Source: Acetobacteraceae bacterium (GTDB taxonomy: Bacteria; Pseudomonadota; Alphaproteobacteria; Acetobacterales; Acetobacteraceae). From it: DNA of 37,356 bases. The DNA is taken from assembly GCA_947474705.1 (NCBI GenBank), contig CANJJS010000050.1:1-37356 (forward strand). Direction: 5' to 3'. The position numbers and the translations under genes are program-made. The notes beneath the pieces were generated by a model, which was not told the origin of the DNA, did no database searches, and was given only the letters and a program-made list of their open reading frames with translations. Each line of letters starts with the position of its first letter. Position 1 is the stretch's first letter. Shown here piece after piece: positions 15,896 to 24,465 of this stretch.

Positions 15896-17098
15896 CTATT
15901 GCCGCCATTTCACCGGACGCAGCGGCGGATGCGCCCGAATGACGTCCTCGTTGACCTCCGCCCCCCAGCCAATGCCAGTGGGAATCAACAACTCGCCCTG
16001 CTCGATCCGCGGCACCACGGTCACCAGATCGTCCTTCCAGGGCACGTCCTCGATATCGATCTCCATGACGCGGAAATTCGGAATCGCGGCGCAGAGATGC
16101 GCGCTCATCAACGTACCGATATGGCCGTTGAAATTATGCGGCGCGACATTCACCTCGTACGCGTCGCACATCGCCGCGATCTTGTAGGACTCGAGAATTC
16201 CGTTCCACGCGACATCGATGATCGCCACATCGACGGCCTGTTTTTCCAGGTACGGGCGGAATTGCCGCCGTCCGTACAAGGATTCGCAGGACGCGACCGG
16301 GGTCCGGCTGCTTCGCCGGATCGTCGCCAGCGCGTCGGGGTCATAGCTGTCGATCTCCGCCCAGACCAGGTCGAATTCCTCCAGCGCCTGGACCAGCCGG
16401 ATATACCCCTCGGTTCTGAAATTGAAATTCAGATCCACATGCAACCCAACGCCCGGCCCCGCGCCCCGGCGGAACGCCGCCATCTCCGCGCGCAACGCGT
16501 CCACGATCGGCCGGTCGATATTATTCTCCGGCGAGCCCGCGCCGGTGAATCCGGGCATGTGAATCGCGGGCGGGTCCAGATCGAAACGCATGATATTCGT
16601 TTTGAGTCCCTTGAACCCGCGTTCCGCGACCTCCGCCCCCGCGCGTTCCACATCGGCGAGCGAACGGATCGGCTCATACCCCGTCCATTCCTTAATCCGA
16701 TCCGCGAAACTGACCCGCCAGGTGCCGCAATGCGACCAATATAGCCGTAGCCGGTCGCGGATCGGTCCGCCCAACAGCTCGTACACCGGAATACCGAGAG
16801 ATTTCGCCTTGATATCGACCAGCGCGTTCTCGATCGCCGCGATCGCCTGCTGGTTGATGCCGTACGGTGTCTGCCGCGTCAGGCCGTGCAAAAAGGCGGT
16901 GATTTTCTCAATCGGGCGCGGGTCCATGCCAATCAGACGCTCGCCCAGACGGCCGATGACGGTGGACAACCCCTCCGCGCCGAAATTCTCCATGAATTCC
17001 GACCAGCCCACCAGACCGTCGTCGGTCGTGATCTTCAGAAAAGAGAAGTCGCGCCAACCGGCGTTGCAGTGCAGGTCCTCGATTTTCGCGATGCGCAT
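15896..17098 (-). CDS. Enolase-superfamily enzyme, mandelate racemase/muconate-lactonizing family
   Basis: A 400-residue Mg-dependent acid-sugar dehydratase or racemase-like enzyme. The capping domain covers about residues 1-120 (MRIAKIEDLHCNAGWRDF, NALVDIKAKSLGIPVYELLGG). Metal ligands in the barrel are D222 (HVDLNFNF), E248 (WAEIDSYD) and E272 (SCESLYGRRQF). An acid/base histidine is likely H321 (APHNFNGHIG). At the place of the usual K-x-K pair it has K166-T-N168, so the second lysine is missing. It lies 54 nt after the PotB-like permease on the same strand and is probably the last gene of the SDR-transport operon. Dehydration of a sugar acid or related hydroxy acid is the likely reaction type; the substrate is unknown. 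Confidence 0.88.
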   Translation of the reverse strand: MRIAKIEDLHCNAGWRDFSFLKITTDDGLVGWSEFMENFGAEGLSTVIGRLGERLIGMDPRPIEKITAFLHGLTRQTPYGINQQAIAAIENALVDIKAKSLGIPVYELLGGPIRDRLRLYWSHCGTWRVSFADRIKEWTGYEPIRSLADVERAGAEVAERGFKGLKTNIMRFDLDPPAIHMPGFTGAGSPENNIDRPIVDALRAEMAAFRRGAGPGVGLHVDLNFNFRTEGYIRLVQALEEFDLVWAEIDSYDPDALATIRRSSRTPVASCESLYGRRQFRPYLEKQAVDVAIIDVAWNGILESYKIAAMCDAYEVNVAPHNFNGHIGTLMSAHLCAAIPNFRVMEIDIEDVPWKDDLVTVVPRIEQGELLIPTGIGWGAEVNEDVIRAHPPLRPVKWRQ

Positions 17099-17152
17099 TC
17101 CCGTCGTTCCCCTCCGCCCAAGGCGCCATATCCACGCGGCGGACGAAAACCG

Positions 17153-17974
17153 TCAAGGGCGCCGCCGCGCCAAACGGACACATAACGGCGGCACCAGCAG
17201 GATCGGCAGCAACAAAATCGCCAGCGAGGCGGCCATCGGCCAATCGCGATTATTAAAAAACTCGTCCCAAAGCACCCGTCCGATCAACCGCGCCCCTGGG
17301 CCTCCCAAAAGCTCGGGAATCACGAACTCGCCAGTCGCGGGAATGAAAACCAGCGCCACGCCCGCCGCCACGCCGGGCAGCGACAAAGGCAGGGTCACCC
17401 GGAAAAAGACCCACACCGGCGCGCAGCCCAGATCGGCCGCCGCGTCCTCCAGCCCGGGATCGCGTTTGCTCAGCCGCGCGTAAATCGGCAACACCATGAA
17501 CGGCAGATAAGAATAGATCGCGCCGATCCACATCGCGGTGTCCGTGTACAACAAACGCGGCGGCGCGAAGCCGAGAAGAACAAAGGCCCGGTCGATCCAT
17601 CCATCGTCGCGCAGCAACCCGATCCAGGCGCTGATTCGCATCGTAAAGCCCGTCCAAAACGGCAACATCGCCGCCAGCAGCAGCACACCGCGCCAACGCG
17701 CCGGCGCGCGCGCGATCGCCAGCGCCATGGGATAGCCGAGCGCGAGACAACCCGCCGCCGCGATCGCCGCCAGCCGCAGGCTTAGCCCCAAAGCACTCCG
17801 GTACAGCGGGTCGGTGGCCGCCGCCCCCAGCGACGTCAGGTCCCACGCGAAGACGAAAGGCGGCACGCTGTCGGCGGGCGCGGAAAGCGCCACGATCGCG
17901 ATCGCCGCCAGCGGCGCCAGGGCGAACAAAACCAGCCACGCCCATGCCAGACCAAGCGCGGGAAGACGGGTCAA
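17153..17974 (-). CDS. ABC transporter permease, PotB/PotH-like
   Basis: A 273-residue inner-membrane permease with about six hydrophobic helices. It carries the PotB/PotH-type segment FWTGFTMRISAWIGLLRDDGWIDR, YSYLPFMVLPIYARLSKRDPGLEDAAADLGCAPVWVFFRVTLPLSLPG (the EAA loop that docks to the ATPase) and FIPATGEFVIPELLGG. The start is a TTG whose TGA overlaps the stop of the ATPase gene by 4 nt; this gives the normal length, and no ATG or GTG is available nearby. Polyamine-type importers need a second permease (PotC/PotI). None follows: the next gene is the enolase-superfamily enzyme. The partner is either encoded elsewhere or absent. Confidence 0.88.
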   Translation of the reverse strand: MTRLPALGLAWAWLVLFALAPLAAIAIVALSAPADSVPPFVFAWDLTSLGAAATDPLYRSALGLSLRLAAIAAAGCLALGYPMALAIARAPARWRGVLLLAAMLPFWTGFTMRISAWIGLLRDDGWIDRAFVLLGFAPPRLLYTDTAMWIGAIYSYLPFMVLPIYARLSKRDPGLEDAAADLGCAPVWVFFRVTLPLSLPGVAAGVALVFIPATGEFVIPELLGGPGARLIGRVLWDEFFNNRDWPMAASLAILLLPILLVPPLCVRLARRRP

Positions 17975-19041
17975 GCGGGAAACACCAGGCCGGCGGAAAT
18001 GGGGAACGACACGGCCACCTCGCCTTCCCGGGAACGCGCGAGATGCGCGGGTTCGACGATCTCGATCGCGCCGCCACCTGGCGCGATCGTCCGATGCGTC
18101 AAGGTTTCCCCCGCATAGGTCGCGGAAGCAACGACGCCGCGCAACACGTTCTCGCCGGGAACGGCGCCGAACCGCAACCGCTCCGGCCGGACCCCGAACG
18201 CCGCCGGTCCGGGCGGGACCGGACGCGGCAGGGCAATGGCGGCGGACAAGGCCGGAATGTCCACGGTGACACCGTCCGCGCGGACCACCCCGTCCCACAA
18301 ATTGGCGACCCCCATGAACGCCGCGACGAACCGGTCCGCCGGCGCCTCGAAGATCTCGCGCGGCGTTCCGGTCTGGGCCAGGCGCCCGTCGCGCATGACG
18401 CCGATCCGGTCCGCCATCGTCAGTGCCTCCCGCTGGTCGTGCGTGACCAGCACGAAGGCGGTGCCAAGCTGTTTCTGAAGAGACACGAGTTCGGCGGCCG
18501 TTTCCGCCCGCAATCCCCGGTCGAGCGCCGACAGCGGCTCGTCGAGCAACAACAGCGCCGGGCTGGCGGCGAGGCCCCGGGCCAGCGCGACCCGTTGTTG
18601 CTGCCCGCCGGACAATTGATGCGGGCGCCGCGCGCCGAACCCCTCCAGCCGCACCAGACGCAACAATTCTTCCACCCGCGCCGCCACCGCCGCTTTTCCC
18701 ATGCCGCGCTGGCGCGGGCCGAAACCGATATTGGCGGCCACGGACATATGCGGGAACAAGGCCCCGGACTGGAACACCGTGTTCACGGGACGCCGGTGCG
18801 GCGGCAAAGCCACCATGTCGACGCCATCCAGCACGATCGCGCCGGACTCCGGGCGGACAAACCCGCCGATCGCCCGCAACAACGTCGTCTTACCCGACCC
18901 CGACCCGCCGAGCAGGACAAACAACTCGCCGCGGCGGATGTCGAGGGACAAACCGTCCAGCGCCGCCATGGCGCCGTAACGGACCGTCAGCCCATGGACC
19001 TCCAGAAACGCGCTCAGGAACCGGCCTTGAACCGCGCCCAC
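17971..19041 (-). CDS. ABC transporter ATP-binding protein, PotA-like
   Basis: The ATPase of a spermidine/putrescine/iron-type importer, 356 residues if started at GTG 19041. Walker A is GGSGSGKTT (45-53), the Q-loop FQSG is near 90, the signature LSGGQ is at 143-147, Walker B LLLLDEP ends at 169 and the switch histidine is H201. A C-terminal TOBE-like domain follows (FGVRPERLRFG). The GTG lies inside the end of the SBP gene (28-nt overlap) and has no visible ribosome site; a CTG at 19017 overlapping the SBP stop, with AAGG upstream, is an alternative, so the first 8 residues are uncertain. It sits between the PotD-like and PotB-like genes. Confidence 0.9.
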   Translation of the reverse strand: MGAVQGRFLSAFLEVHGLTVRYGAMAALDGLSLDIRRGELFVLLGGSGSGKTTLLRAIGGFVRPESGAIVLDGVDMVALPPHRRPVNTVFQSGALFPHMSVAANIGFGPRQRGMGKAAVAARVEELLRLVRLEGFGARRPHQLSGGQQQRVALARGLAASPALLLLDEPLSALDRGLRAETAAELVSLQKQLGTAFVLVTHDQREALTMADRIGVMRDGRLAQTGTPREIFEAPADRFVAAFMGVANLWDGVVRADGVTVDIPALSAAIALPRPVPPGPAAFGVRPERLRFGAVPGENVLRGVVASATYAGETLTHRTIAPGGGAIEIVEPAHLARSREGEVAVSFPISAGLVFPA

Positions 19042-20078
19042 AGACGCGTGCGCAGGCGCTCCGCCGCCTGGGGGACAGGCCCTATGACGAAATATCTAGA
19101 TATTTCGGCATCCGAGGGGAAGATCGAAAGATCCGCGATCGAGGCCCGGCTGGCGGGCACCGCGTTGGGGTAATGCGTCGCGTTGGAAATCGCCGCCATG
19201 ATGTCCGGGCGCAACACGAAATCGATAAACGCATGCGCGGCCTCTTTGTGCGGCGCGTCGGCCGGAATCGCCAGCATGTCGTAACCCGCCTGCACCCCCT
19301 CTTTCGGCGCGACATACCTCACGGCCACCCCTTTATTCCCCTCCTTGGCGCGCCTCGCCGCCTGCGCGACATCGCCCGAATAATCGAAGGCGAGGCAGGC
19401 CTGGCCCGTCGCCAAGGCCTCCAAGGCCCCGCCATTGGCGAAATTCCGGATATAGGGACGGATCGACAACAGAACCTTTTCCACCGCCGCGAGATCCTCC
19501 GGCGCGTGACTGTCGGGATTCTTGCCAAGGAATTTCAACACCGACGGAATGACATCGATCGCCGAGTCCATCATGACGATGCCGCAGGCCGCGACGCGCT
19601 TCGCGTGTTCCGGTTTGAACAGCAAATCCCAACTGTCCAAAGGCACGCCCGGCGCCACCGCCGCGATCTTGTCAGGCAGCACGCCCAGACCCATCGTGCC
19701 CCAAAGATAAATCGCGCCGTATTTATTCCCGGGATCCGACGTTTCGACCCGCCGCATCGCCGCCGCGTCGAGATTCGCCCAATTAGGGATTTTCCCCCGG
19801 TCGAGCGGGCTGAGCGCCCCGGCCCGAATCAACCGGGAAAAGCTCGGCTCGTTGCTCGGCGCGACAATGTCGTAGCCGGAACGCCCCGCCAGCAGCTTCG
19901 CTTCCAGTGTCTCCAGGCTGTCGAAGACATCGTAACGGATTTTTATCCCGGTCTCCGCCGTGAATTTCTGAAGCACGGCGGGATCGATGTAGTCCGTCCA
20001 GTTGTAAATGTTAAGAATTTTCTCCTGCGCCCATGCGGGCGCGGCCAGCAGCAGCAACGCGAAAATCAGGCGTTTCAC
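19014..20078 (-). CDS. PotD-like periplasmic binding protein (polyamine-type)
   Basis: A 354-residue binding protein with a Sec signal (MKRLIFALLLLAAPAWAQ). The mature start EKILNIYNWTDYIDPAVLQKF is typical of PotD/PotF. Further landmarks are YDIVAPSNEPSFSRLIRAGAL, YLWGTMGLGVLPDKI, SAIDVIPSVLKFLGKNPDS and DYSGDVAQA. The start is a GTG overlapping the stop of the SDR gene by 4 nt (GTGA). The sequence fits a polyamine or related amine, but residues deciding the ligand cannot be assigned with confidence, and the co-operonic SDR and enolase-family enzymes argue for some other small hydroxylated or amino solute. Confidence 0.9.
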   Translation of the reverse strand: MKRLIFALLLLAAPAWAQEKILNIYNWTDYIDPAVLQKFTAETGIKIRYDVFDSLETLEAKLLAGRSGYDIVAPSNEPSFSRLIRAGALSPLDRGKIPNWANLDAAAMRRVETSDPGNKYGAIYLWGTMGLGVLPDKIAAVAPGVPLDSWDLLFKPEHAKRVAACGIVMMDSAIDVIPSVLKFLGKNPDSHAPEDLAAVEKVLLSIRPYIRNFANGGALEALATGQACLAFDYSGDVAQAARRAKEGNKGVAVRYVAPKEGVQAGYDMLAIPADAPHKEAAHAFIDFVLRPDIMAAISNATHYPNAVPASRASIADLSIFPSDAEISRYFVIGPVPQAAERLRTRLWARFKAGS

Positions 20079-20842
20079 CGGTTGGAGCCCGGCGGAATGA
20101 ACGCCGCCGCCGTGCCGCCGTCGACCGGAATGGTCGTGCCCGCCACGTAACGGGCCCCATCGCTCAACAGAAACATCATGACATCGACGACGTCGTCCGG
20201 TTGCGCGATGCGGCCCACCGGCGAAACACCGGACGGACGATAGCCCTTCGACGCCGTGGGATCGGACACCGCCGCGACCATCGGCGTATCGACCGTTCCG
20301 GGCGCGAGCGCGTTGACCAGCACGCCGGACGGCGCCCACTCCGCCGCCATCACCCGGCACAATTGCGTCACCGCCGCCTTCGACGCGGCATAGGCGCCAC
20401 TGACGATTTTCGGCCGCAGCGCCGCCAGCGACGACAGCATCACCACGCGCGAGGGATTGTCCGGCGTCACGCCGGCGCGCAAGGCGGGCAGCGCCTTTTG
20501 CGCGGCGAGGAAGGTGCCGCGCATATTGACGTTCAGCACCAGGTCGAAATCCTCGATGGCCATGTCTTCCATCAACGCGGTCCGCAGCACCCCCGCGCAG
20601 GCGATCAGCGCGTTCAGCACGGGGATTTCCGCGAACACCGAGGCGACTCGCGCCGCGTCGGTCACATCGCACACCACCGGCCGGAACCGGTCCTGGTATG
20701 TCGCGAAACCCGCCGCGACCGTGTTCAGACGTTCGGGCGCGTTGTCCATTCCGAACACGATCCACCCGGCATCGAGCAGGCGGCGGCACGCGGCCTGGCC
20801 GATTCCGGAGGCGGCGCCAGTGACGGCGGCGGTTTTGGTCAT
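20075..20842 (-). CDS. SDR-family oxidoreductase
   Basis: A 255-residue short-chain dehydrogenase/reductase of the classical type. The nucleotide-binding TGAASGIG is at 8-15, D33 after the second strand (FGMDN) suggests NAD(H), the NAG-equivalent is CAG (82-84), and N106 (NVNMRG), S138, Y151 and K155 make the catalytic set. The C terminus has the usual RYVAGTTIPVDGG. AGGAG lies 7 nt before the ATG. It is the first gene of the operon that continues with PotD-, PotA- and PotB-like proteins, so it probably oxidises or reduces the imported solute or its product. The substrate is not predictable. Confidence 0.92.
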   Translation of the reverse strand: MTKTAAVTGAASGIGQAACRRLLDAGWIVFGMDNAPERLNTVAAGFATYQDRFRPVVCDVTDAARVASVFAEIPVLNALIACAGVLRTALMEDMAIEDFDLVLNVNMRGTFLAAQKALPALRAGVTPDNPSRVVMLSSLAALRPKIVSGAYAASKAAVTQLCRVMAAEWAPSGVLVNALAPGTVDTPMVAAVSDPTASKGYRPSGVSPVGRIAQPDDVVDVMMFLLSDGARYVAGTTIPVDGGTAAAFIPPGSNR

Positions 20843-20951
20843 GAGCGGCTCCTGTTTTCCCGCGATTTAGCGCGTTTTTTCAACCCGGAAAACCTGTGCC
20901 GGTCCTTTATCGGGCCAATCGCCCGAACCGCTCCGCCATGCCTCTCTTCGT

Positions 20952-20988
20952 CATGGCCGGCCTCCGCCCCGGCGGGAGCCGGCCCATG
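20952..20988. repeat. GC-rich palindromic repeat (REP-like hairpin)
   Basis: CATGGCCGGCCTCC and GGGAGCCGGCCCATG form an imperfect stem of about 14 bp around a GCCCCGGC centre. The sequence CGTCATGGCCGG resembles a palindromic extragenic repeat I recall as widespread in alphaproteobacteria. It lies in the 189-bp gap between the SBP gene and the SDR operon on the same strand and could act as a processing or termination hairpin. Confidence 0.5.
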
Positions 20989-21031
20989 AAGGTTGAAAGG
21001 ACCGTATTTCCGTTCAAACGGTTGCTCTGGA

Positions 21032-22621
21032 TCATTTATCCAGCCACACATCCTCCCGCCGATTGCCGTTGTACAGGCTGTTCACCATCATCGAGACGCC
21101 CTTCACATAAGGGCGCCAGCAGGTCGCGACTTTGGAATAAAAAATCATCGGGCGGCCGCCGTCTTCGGCGAGCCGGCGTTCGATCGCGTCCAGAATCGCG
21201 CGCCGCTTCGTGGGATCGCCTTCGCGCGACTGCGCCTCGATCAACTTGTCGGTTTCGGCGTCGCAATAGCCGTCGAGGTTGAAGCTGCCGCCGCAGCCGA
21301 AGAACAGGTCCAGGATCGGATCGGGATCGGGGCCGCTGGTCTGACCGAACAGGGAGACAGTGTATTCGCGCCGGAACATCCGCGGGAAGAACACGGCGGT
21401 ATCGACCGCGTCGACCTCCGCGTCGATATAGATTTCCTTGAACTGGTCGGTCAGGATCACGGCGGGTACCCGGTAGACCGGCAGATCGCGCGCCGTCAGT
21501 TTCATTTTCAGACGGTTGTTCGGGCCGTACCCCAGGGATTCCATGATTTTGCGGGCTTCGGCGCGATTTTTGGCGACGTCGGGATCGTAGCCCGGTAGGC
21601 TCCGCAACACCTCTAGCGCCAGTCCCCATTTTCCGCCGGGTCTGGGTTGCAGCACGCCGCCGATATCTCCCTCCCCTTCCCCGACGATGTCGATGAAGGC
21701 CTGACGGTCGAGACTGAGCGCCATCGCCCGCCGCAGCACCGGGTTGTCGAAGGGCGCCGCCCCGCGATTGATCAGGATATGCCGGTTCACACCGCCGTCG
21801 GGCGTGGTTTCGCAGATCGCATCGGGCACCTGCGCCTGGATGTCTTTGCGCGAGGCGATCGAGACTTCGTAGGGGAAGGTCATATCCACCTTGCCGGACA
21901 CGAAAGCGAGTTTCGATGTCGCCTGATTGCGAATAATGCTATATTCGATCCCATCCAGGTAGGGACGGCCGGGTTTCCAGTAGTTGGGATTGCGCGCGAC
22001 CCTGATCGATTCGTTCGGTTTGAACTCGACGAACACGAAGGGGCCGGTGCCGATGGGATGGCGGCGCATTTGCGCGGGCGGCACGTGGCAGGGGTAGATC
22101 GGCGCGAATCCGGTTCCCAGCAGCATGGGAAACGCCGGTTGCGGCCGTTTCAGATGGAACGAGACCCGGAAATCCCCGTCGGTCGTGACTTTTTCGAGAT
22201 TGCGGAAATTTGTTTTCCGCGGGTTGAGCCGGAGCTTTTCCTGTCCGCGTTCCAGCAAATAATCGAAGGTGCACATCACGTCTTTCGCCGTGAACGGTTT
22301 ACCGTCGTGGAACGCGACGCCCTGGCGCAGTTCGAACGTGAGCACGGTGCCATCGGCGTTCCAGGCCCATTTCGTCGCGAGGTCGGGCACGAGGGAATCG
22401 AGGCTGGACTGGCGCACCTGTGGGTCGAACATGATGAGATTGTTGAAAACGCCCATCATCGCGCCCTGGGAAAAGATCGTGGATTCCTCGTGGATCGACA
22501 TGCTGGGCGGGCTGTCGGGCGATGTCAGGCGCAGGATGCCGCCCGATTTTTGCGCCCAGGCCAGGCTGGGTAATGCGATGCAACATATGGTCACGACAAA
22601 CCAGGACAATAAACGTTTCAC
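21032..22621 (-). CDS. ABC transporter solute-binding protein, family 5 (SBP_bac_5)
   Basis: A 529-residue periplasmic binding protein with a Sec signal (MKRLLSWFVVTICCIALPSLAWAQ). Family landmarks are LRQGVAFHDGKPFTAKDVMCTFDYL, GTGPFVFVEFKPNESIRVARNPNYW, LRRAMALSLDRQAFIDI and a C-terminal YVKGVSMMVNSLYNGNRREDVWLDK. The start is a GTG with GGAGG 6 nt upstream. It is divergent from the enoyl-CoA hydratase gene (200 bp apart). No permease or ATPase of the Dpp type is in the window. Confidence 0.9.
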   Translation of the reverse strand: MKRLLSWFVVTICCIALPSLAWAQKSGGILRLTSPDSPPSMSIHEESTIFSQGAMMGVFNNLIMFDPQVRQSSLDSLVPDLATKWAWNADGTVLTFELRQGVAFHDGKPFTAKDVMCTFDYLLERGQEKLRLNPRKTNFRNLEKVTTDGDFRVSFHLKRPQPAFPMLLGTGFAPIYPCHVPPAQMRRHPIGTGPFVFVEFKPNESIRVARNPNYWKPGRPYLDGIEYSIIRNQATSKLAFVSGKVDMTFPYEVSIASRKDIQAQVPDAICETTPDGGVNRHILINRGAAPFDNPVLRRAMALSLDRQAFIDIVGEGEGDIGGVLQPRPGGKWGLALEVLRSLPGYDPDVAKNRAEARKIMESLGYGPNNRLKMKLTARDLPVYRVPAVILTDQFKEIYIDAEVDAVDTAVFFPRMFRREYTVSLFGQTSGPDPDPILDLFFGCGGSFNLDGYCDAETDKLIEAQSREGDPTKRRAILDAIERRLAEDGGRPMIFYSKVATCWRPYVKGVSMMVNSLYNGNRREDVWLDK

Positions 22622-22821
22622 GCTCGCCTCCGTTGCCTCGCGGTTCTTCCGCGATTCTCGCTTTCAGCTTACCCGGCGTTGCGGCGCGGGCAAGAGCGCC
22701 GCGCTTGAGTGGCTTCGCCGCCCGCCCTACGGTGCGGCGTCGGGGCGCGGGAGGCGGGCATGCGGGCGGGGGCGGACAGGCCATGGGAAGCGGGCGCGGC
22801 GGGCCAAATGGGATGCCAACC

Positions 22822-23598
22822 ATGATCCAGATCGAAATTCACGCGGGCTGGCGCAAGCTGACTCTGAATCGCCCCGAAAAATTCAACGCCGTGAACACCG
22901 AGATGCTGGCGCGACTTCTGGCGGCGCTGGACGCGGCGGAGGCCGATCCGGCGACGCGGGCGTTGTTGCTGACGGGCAATGGCCGCGGCTTTTGTTCCGG
23001 GCAGGAACTCAGCGCGGAGATGATGCCGGGCGCCAACGGACCGCCGGACCTGGAAAAGCTCGCGGGGGAAAACCATCACGAGGTGGTTCGCCGCCTCCGT
23101 GCCTCGCGTTTGCCCGTTGTTTGCGCGGTCAACGGCGTGGCGGCCGGCGCGGGGGCGGGGTTCGCGCTGGCCTGCGACATCGTGCTCGCGGCGAAAAGCG
23201 CGCGTTTCGTGCAGGCCTTCGTGAAAATCGGACTGGTTCCGGATACTGGCGCGAGCTTCTTCCTCACGCATTCGGTTGGCGAAGCGCGCGCGCGTGCCCT
23301 GGCGATGCTGGGGGAGGCCATCCCGGCCGAGACCGCCGCCGCCTGGGGCATGATCTGGAAAGCCGTGGACGATGCCGCGCTGATGGACGAAGCGGAGGCC
23401 ATGACCGCGGCCTTGGCGAACGGGCCGGCCGGCGCGCTGGCCGGGATGAAACAGTTATTCGCGGCCGCGGGCACCAACACGTTGCACGCGCAGCTCGATC
23501 TGGAAGCGAAACTCCAGGGCGAAGCGGGCCGCACCGCCGATTTCGCCGAGGGCGTCCGGGCTTTCCAGGAAAAGCGCCCGCCGGTGTTCGGCGGATGA
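22822..23598 (+). CDS. Enoyl-CoA hydratase/isomerase family protein (PaaG-like)
   Basis: A 258-residue crotonase-fold enzyme acting on acyl-CoA thioesters in the cytoplasm. The oxyanion-hole segments are GRGFCSGQEL and CAVNGVAAGAGAGFALACDIVLA. The KIGLVPDTGASFFLTHSVG stretch resembles the GLVPDSGG segment of PaaG-type 1,2-epoxyphenylacetyl-CoA isomerases more than classical hydratases with two glutamates. The start could be the ATG at 22822 or the one three codons earlier (22813); GGGA before 22822 is weak. An RraA-like gene follows after 47 nt and is probably co-transcribed. Confidence 0.85.
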   Translation: MIQIEIHAGWRKLTLNRPEKFNAVNTEMLARLLAALDAAEADPATRALLLTGNGRGFCSGQELSAEMMPGANGPPDLEKLAGENHHEVVRRLRASRLPVVCAVNGVAAGAGAGFALACDIVLAAKSARFVQAFVKIGLVPDTGASFFLTHSVGEARARALAMLGEAIPAETAAAWGMIWKAVDDAALMDEAEAMTAALANGPAGALAGMKQLFAAAGTNTLHAQLDLEAKLQGEAGRTADFAEGVRAFQEKRPPVFGG

Positions 23599-23645
23599 GT
23601 GGCCCGTCCGGACCGGGCGTAAACGGAAAGAAGCAGGAGGCGTCG

Positions 23646-24353
23646 ATGGTCGAACTGACCCAGAAAATCAAAGACATTCTCAACGCCACGGCGACCTCGA
23701 CGATCACGGGGTTTCTCAATCGCCGGGGACTGAACAACATGTTCCTGCACAATGTCTCGCCTTTGCGGCTGGGCATTCCGCGGATGGTGGGGTTCGCTTA
23801 TACGCTGCGGTTTCTGCCGCAACGGGCGGACAAGAAATCGCCGTTGGGCAGCGCGCAGCAAACGGCGATGGAAAACTGTCCGCCGGGCCACGTGCTGGTG
23901 ATCGATTCCCGGGGCGACGCGCGGGCGGCCTCGGCGGGCGATTTATTTATTGGGCGGCTGGCGGCGCGGGGCTGCGCGGGCATTGTCACGGACGGCGGAT
24001 TTCGGGATTCCGAAGGCGTGCTGAAAACCGGTTTACCGGCGTATCATCAGCGCCCGGTGTCGCCGCCCAGCCCGATCGCGCATTTGCCGTACGACATCGG
24101 TCTGCCCATCGCCTGCGGCGGGGTCGCGGTGTTTCCGGGGGATGTCGTGGTTGGCGATTGCGACGGCGTCGTTATTATTCCGCCAGATCTGGTCGAGGAA
24201 ATCGCCGCCGAGTGCGAGGCGCATAACATTTTCGACGAATTCGCGGAAGCGGAGGTGGCGAAGGGCCGTTCCCTGATCGGATTGTTTCCCGCACAGGACG
24301 AACAATGCAAGGCCGATTTCGCGGCCTGGAAGAAGGCCCGCGGCATCGGATGA
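23646..24353 (+). CDS. RraA-like / HMG-CHA aldolase family protein
   Basis: A 235-residue protein of the RraA fold, whose members include class II pyruvate aldolases for 4-hydroxy-4-methyl-2-oxoglutarate and regulators of RNase E. The active-site-like stretch GDLFIGRLAARGCAGIVTDGGFRD contains R120 and D121, which bind pyruvate and metal in the aldolases. It is longer than E. coli RraA because of an extended N terminus and a charged C-terminal tail, as in the many RraA-like proteins of catabolic operons. AGGAGG lies 6 nt before the ATG. With an acyl-CoA hydratase upstream, an aldolase or related role is more likely than RNA control (inference). Confidence 0.82.
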   Translation: MVELTQKIKDILNATATSTITGFLNRRGLNNMFLHNVSPLRLGIPRMVGFAYTLRFLPQRADKKSPLGSAQQTAMENCPPGHVLVIDSRGDARAASAGDLFIGRLAARGCAGIVTDGGFRDSEGVLKTGLPAYHQRPVSPPSPIAHLPYDIGLPIACGGVAVFPGDVVVGDCDGVVIIPPDLVEEIAAECEAHNIFDEFAEAEVAKGRSLIGLFPAQDEQCKADFAAWKKARGIG

Positions 24354-24465
24354 TCGCGGATGAACGCCTGGCGGATCTGAATCCATCGGCGCCCTGCGCG
24401 GACACTGCGAGATTTGCAACAATTCTCGTTGGCGGCGAAGGGCGCGCCGATCGCGCGTCCGCCCG

